A stretch of 9,454 nucleotides of DNA from Rhodospirillaceae bacterium. Lineage in GTDB: Bacteria > Pseudomonadota > Alphaproteobacteria > MPNO01 > UBA2964. A model generated the notes under the pieces. The model made no database searches and had not been told where the DNA came from. It was given only the letters and a program-made list of their open reading frames with translations. Of the stretch, positions 6,885 through 9,454 are shown in pieces (within the stretch, counting starts at the first letter, position 1; every line of letters starts with the position of its first letter). The position numbers and the translations under genes are program-made. Location: the NCBI GenBank assembly GCA_018660305.1, contig JABJKO010000276.1, forward strand, positions 1 through 9,454, written 5' to 3'.

Positions 6885-7754
6885 ATGATGGAAGACATGC
6901 GTTATGAGGCGCCTTCGACGATTGACGCGGCTGTCGCGTTATTGAACGGAGCGAGCGCACCCAAGGTGTTGGCGGGCGGCACGGATGTGCTGGTTCAGCT
7001 GCACATCGAAACGATCGAGCCCGACGTCCTGGTGGATATCAAGAATATCCCGGAATTGCGGACGATGGCGAAGGAAGCAGATGGATGGCGCGTCGGCGCT
7101 GCCGTATCCGCCATGGAAATGGTTGAGAATGCGGCGTTCTGCAAGGACTGGCCGGGTGTCATGGAAGGCGTCATCCTGATCGGCTCCATGCAGGTGAAGG
7201 GGCGTGCGACCGTTGCCGGCAACGTGTGCAATGGATCTCCCGCGGCCGACAGTACGCCGGCGATGATCGCCGCCGGCGCCATCGCCTCAGTGATTGGCCC
7301 CGATGGCCAGCGTCAGGTACCGGTCGAGGACATCGTGGTCGGATCCGGCAAGACATCACTCGCCAAGGGGGAAATCATCGTTTCCTTTTTGTTGCCGAAC
7401 CAGCCCGCACATTCGGGTGAATGCTATATGCGTCTGACGCCCCGTACCGAGATGGACATTGCCGTCGTCGGCGTGGGCGCCAGTGTGACGCTGGATGACG
7501 GCGGGACATGTACGGCGGCGCGGGTGTCGCTGGGCGCTGTTGCGCCAACGCCGCTGCTGGTTCAGGCATGCGCGGATGCGCTGATTGGTACCAAGGTGGA
7601 TGATGCGGCGCTGACCAAGCTGGGTGAGGCGGCAAGCGCTGCCTGCAATCCCATCAGCGACAAGCGTGGCACCAAGGAATATCGGATCAAGACCGCCGCC
7701 GTCATCGCGCGGCGCGTCGTTGAAAAAGCACTCGAGAGGGCAAAGGCAAACTGA
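6885..7754 (+). CDS. Molybdenum hydroxylase FAD subunit (CoxM/XdhB-like)
   Basis: The medium subunit of a three-part molybdenum hydroxylase; it carries FAD and passes electrons from the iron-sulfur subunit to the final acceptor. Of its 289 residues, about 1-170 form the FAD-binding domain of the molybdopterin dehydrogenase family, with the two signature loops AGGTDVL (30-36) and TVAGNVCNGSPAAD (109-122). Residues about 175-285 are the CO-dehydrogenase flavoprotein C-terminal domain. The length is normal for the family. The start is uncertain: ATGs at 6885, 6888 and 6897 are in frame, and the purine-rich AGGGGG at 6878-6883 fits 6888 slightly better by spacing, while 6885 gives the longest product. 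The stop overlaps the next start in a TGATG arrangement, so the subunits are translationally coupled. Confidence 0.94.
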   Translation: MMEDMRYEAPSTIDAAVALLNGASAPKVLAGGTDVLVQLHIETIEPDVLVDIKNIPELRTMAKEADGWRVGAAVSAMEMVENAAFCKDWPGVMEGVILIGSMQVKGRATVAGNVCNGSPAADSTPAMIAAGAIASVIGPDGQRQVPVEDIVVGSGKTSLAKGEIIVSFLLPNQPAHSGECYMRLTPRTEMDIAVVGVGASVTLDDGGTCTAARVSLGAVAPTPLLVQACADALIGTKVDDAALTKLGEAASAACNPISDKRGTKEYRIKTAAVIARRVVEKALERAKAN

Positions 7755-8233
7755 TGGCAAAAAAAGCTCATATAACCACAACCGTAAACGGGGATGAGTA
7801 CGAGTTCCTGAGTGATCCGGGACAGACCCTTGTTGACGCGCTGCGTAACTCGATGGGACTTACCGGTACCAAGGAAGGCTGCTCTACAGGTGATTGCGGC
7901 GCATGCAGCGTCCGGCTGGACGGACGCCTGGTGTGTTCCTGCCTGGTGCTGGCGGCCGAAGCCGACGGCAAATCGGTGGATACCATTGAAGGTATGGCCG
8001 ATGGGGCGGAACTGCATCCACTGCAGCGCCACATTCTTGAACTCAACGGGTCGCAATGCGGTATCTGCACCCCGGGTGTTTTGATCGCGGCGCAGGCTTT
8101 GCTGGAGAAGAATCCCGACCCGACGGAAAGTGAAATTCGTTACTATCTGGCGGGCAATCTGTGCCGCTGCACCGGTTATGACAAAATCATTCGTTCAGTA
8201 CAGGCTGCGGCCGAAGAAATTAGAGGAGCCTAA
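7754..8233 (+). CDS. Molybdenum hydroxylase 2Fe-2S subunit (CoxS/XdhC-like)
   Basis: The small subunit, 159 residues, carries two [2Fe-2S] clusters that relay electrons from the molybdenum site to FAD. The N-terminal plant-ferredoxin-like domain has its four ligands at C43, C48, C51 and C63 in the usual CX4CX2CX11C spacing. The C-terminal helical domain supplies C102 and C105 (CGIC) and C137 and C139 (CRC). All eight ligands are present. One further cysteine, C61, lies two residues before C63 and is not an expected ligand. Start and upstream stop share one base, and AAAGG seven bases before the ATG can serve as ribosome binding site. Neighbours on both sides are the partner subunits. Complete and of normal length. 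Confidence 0.96.
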   Translation: MAKKAHITTTVNGDEYEFLSDPGQTLVDALRNSMGLTGTKEGCSTGDCGACSVRLDGRLVCSCLVLAAEADGKSVDTIEGMADGAELHPLQRHILELNGSQCGICTPGVLIAAQALLEKNPDPTESEIRYYLAGNLCRCTGYDKIIRSVQAAAEEIRGA

Positions 8234-8237
8234 GATC

Positions 8238-9454
8238 ATGGCGACTATTCTTGAAGAAAGCGGTTTCAATCCCAACCAGAAACTGAATATCGTCGGAACC
8301 AACCCGGTCAAACAGGACGGGCTGGACAAGGTAACCGGTCGGGCCAAATTCGGCGCCGATGCGTTCCTGCCGGGCATGCTCTTCGGCAAGATCCTGCGGA
8401 GCCCGCACGCTCACGCCAACATCAAATCCATCGATACCTCCGCTGCCGAAGCGCTGCCCGGTGTCAAATCGGTTATCACAAGCGCCGATTTCCCGTCGAT
8501 CCCGCAGGGGACTGGCGCTGGCGATATGACGCGCAACGTCATGGCGGTTGAAAAGGCGCTTTATGACGGCCATCCGATTGCTGCGGTTTCGGCCACCAGT
8601 GAGGCGATCGCCAAGCGCGCGGTCAAGCTCATCAAGGTGGATTACGAAGTCCTGCCTCATGTGATCGATCCGCTCGACGCCATGAAGCCCGATGCGCCTA
8701 TCCTGCATGATTACATGCGCACCAAGGGCGACGACGAAGCGCCGGATGTGCCGACCAACGTAACTGAAAAAATGGTTACGTCGATTGGCGATGTCGCCGC
8801 AGGATTTGCCGCTGCCGACGTCATCGTCGAGCATGATTACGACAGCAAGCCCATGCATCAGGGATACATCGAACCGCAGGGCTGTATCGCGGATTATTCC
8901 GAAGATGGCCAGATCGAGCTGTGGTGCTGCACTCAGGCGCCGTTCGTCTATCGCGATCGTCTTACCGCCATCCTCAAGCTGGATTCGTCGAAGATCAACG
9001 TGATGCAGTCGGAACTTGGTGGCGGTTTCGGGGGCAAGACCGGCTTCTATGCCGAACCTCTCGCCATCCTGCTGTCCAAGAAGGCGCACGCGCCGGTCAA
9101 GATGACGCTGACACGGAACGAAGTCTTCCGGGGCACCGGCCCGGTATCAGGGACCAATTCCACCATCAAGATGGGGTGCACCAAGGACGGCAGGATCGTT
9201 GCCGCCGAAGCAAATCTGGTATTCCAGACCGGTCCTTATACCGGCTCCATGTACTTCAATGCGCAGAATGCCATGTTCACCCGTTACGATCTGGAGAACG
9301 TGCATGTTGTGTCCCGTGAGGTGGTCTCCAACCGGCCCAAGGTGAACTCGTTCCGGGCGCCCTGTGTGCCGCAGATCGTGTTTGGCGTCGAAGGCGTGGT
9401 TGAGGAGATGGCCCGCAAGATCGGCATGGACCCCATCGATTTCCGTCTCAAGAA
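8238..9454 (+). CDS. Molybdenum hydroxylase large molybdopterin subunit, C-terminus outside window
   Basis: The catalytic subunit of the xanthine dehydrogenase/CO dehydrogenase superfamily, which binds molybdopterin-cytosine-dinucleotide in most bacterial three-subunit forms and hydroxylates its substrate with oxygen from water. The 405 residues visible contain the a/b hammerhead domain, starting at KVTGRAKFGAD (31-41) with SPHAHA at 55-60, then HQGYIEPQG (207-215) and the cofactor loop GGGFGGK (261-267). The active-site loop reads FRAPC at 372-376, unlike the AYRCSFR of true CO dehydrogenase, so CO oxidation is unlikely. The catalytic glutamate near the C-terminus lies beyond the window; members are usually about 750-800 residues. 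The ATG at 8238 follows GAGGAG (8223-8228) by 9 nt and lies four bases after the preceding stop. The substrate is unknown; aldehydes, N-heterocycles, purines and aryl-CoA are all precedented in the superfamily. Confidence 0.95.
   Translation, partial: MATILEESGFNPNQKLNIVGTNPVKQDGLDKVTGRAKFGADAFLPGMLFGKILRSPHAHANIKSIDTSAAEALPGVKSVITSADFPSIPQGTGAGDMTRNVMAVEKALYDGHPIAAVSATSEAIAKRAVKLIKVDYEVLPHVIDPLDAMKPDAPILHDYMRTKGDDEAPDVPTNVTEKMVTSIGDVAAGFAAADVIVEHDYDSKPMHQGYIEPQGCIADYSEDGQIELWCCTQAPFVYRDRLTAILKLDSSKINVMQSELGGGFGGKTGFYAEPLAILLSKKAHAPVKMTLTRNEVFRGTGPVSGTNSTIKMGCTKDGRIVAAEANLVFQTGPYTGSMYFNAQNAMFTRYDLENVHVVSREVVSNRPKVNSFRAPCVPQIVFGVEGVVEEMARKIGMDPIDFRLK

Noticed and set aside
6130..6960. 276-residue open frame on the minus strand
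   Set aside because: It is antisense to the flavoprotein's C-terminal half and the start of the FAD subunit, both with strong motifs; the translation is Arg/His-rich in the way of shadow frames.
8220..9089. 289-residue open frame on the minus strand
   Set aside because: It is antisense to the molybdopterin subunit, which contains GGGFGGK and other conserved motifs; no domain is visible in the antisense product.
8238..9454. Carbon monoxide dehydrogenase (CoxL) identity
   Set aside because: The gene order resembles coxMSL, but the AYRCSFR signature of form I CO dehydrogenase is absent from the active-site loop.

Overview
The window looks like part of the chromosome of a moderately GC-rich Gram-negative bacterium, most likely an alphaproteobacterium. 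This is inferred from codon use, the short tightly packed operons and the families present; no rRNA, tRNA or other taxonomic marker is visible. I see no mobile element, CRISPR array, RNA gene or phage gene. Seven protein genes cover nearly all of it, and two are cut by the window ends.

Left arm, minus strand (1-3513). A 787-residue protein joins a glycerol-phosphate-type acyltransferase to a C-terminal alpha/beta hydrolase. It is followed after 123 bp by an AMP-forming acyl-CoA synthetase whose C-terminal part lies beyond position 1. The pair suggests acyl-chain activation and transfer or turnover of glycerolipid-like esters.

Centre (3514-3842). About 330 bp of non-coding DNA separate the two divergent transcription units. 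It must hold promoters for both arms and contains a perfect 6-bp-arm dyad.

Right arm, plus strand (3843-9454). An alpha/beta hydrolase of no recognised subfamily overlaps by 14 nt a FAD-dependent fumarate reductase/ketosteroid-dehydrogenase-type flavoprotein. After a 110-bp gap holding a 19-bp imperfect palindrome come the three subunits of a molybdenum hydroxylase (xanthine dehydrogenase/CO dehydrogenase superfamily) in the order FAD subunit, 2Fe-2S subunit, molybdopterin subunit. The last runs off the window end.

Read together (inference), the right arm looks like a catabolic cluster: a molybdenum hydroxylase would hydroxylate a ring or activated carbon, a flavoprotein would add or remove hydrogen across a C-C bond, and a hydrolase would open an ester, lactone or similar bond. 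The left arm could activate the released carboxylic acid with CoA. The substrate cannot be read from the sequence. The most unusual items are the acyltransferase-hydrolase fusion with a Glu in place of the usual Asp of the acyltransferase HX4D motif, and the non-canonical active-site-loop sequence FRAPC in the molybdopterin subunit.
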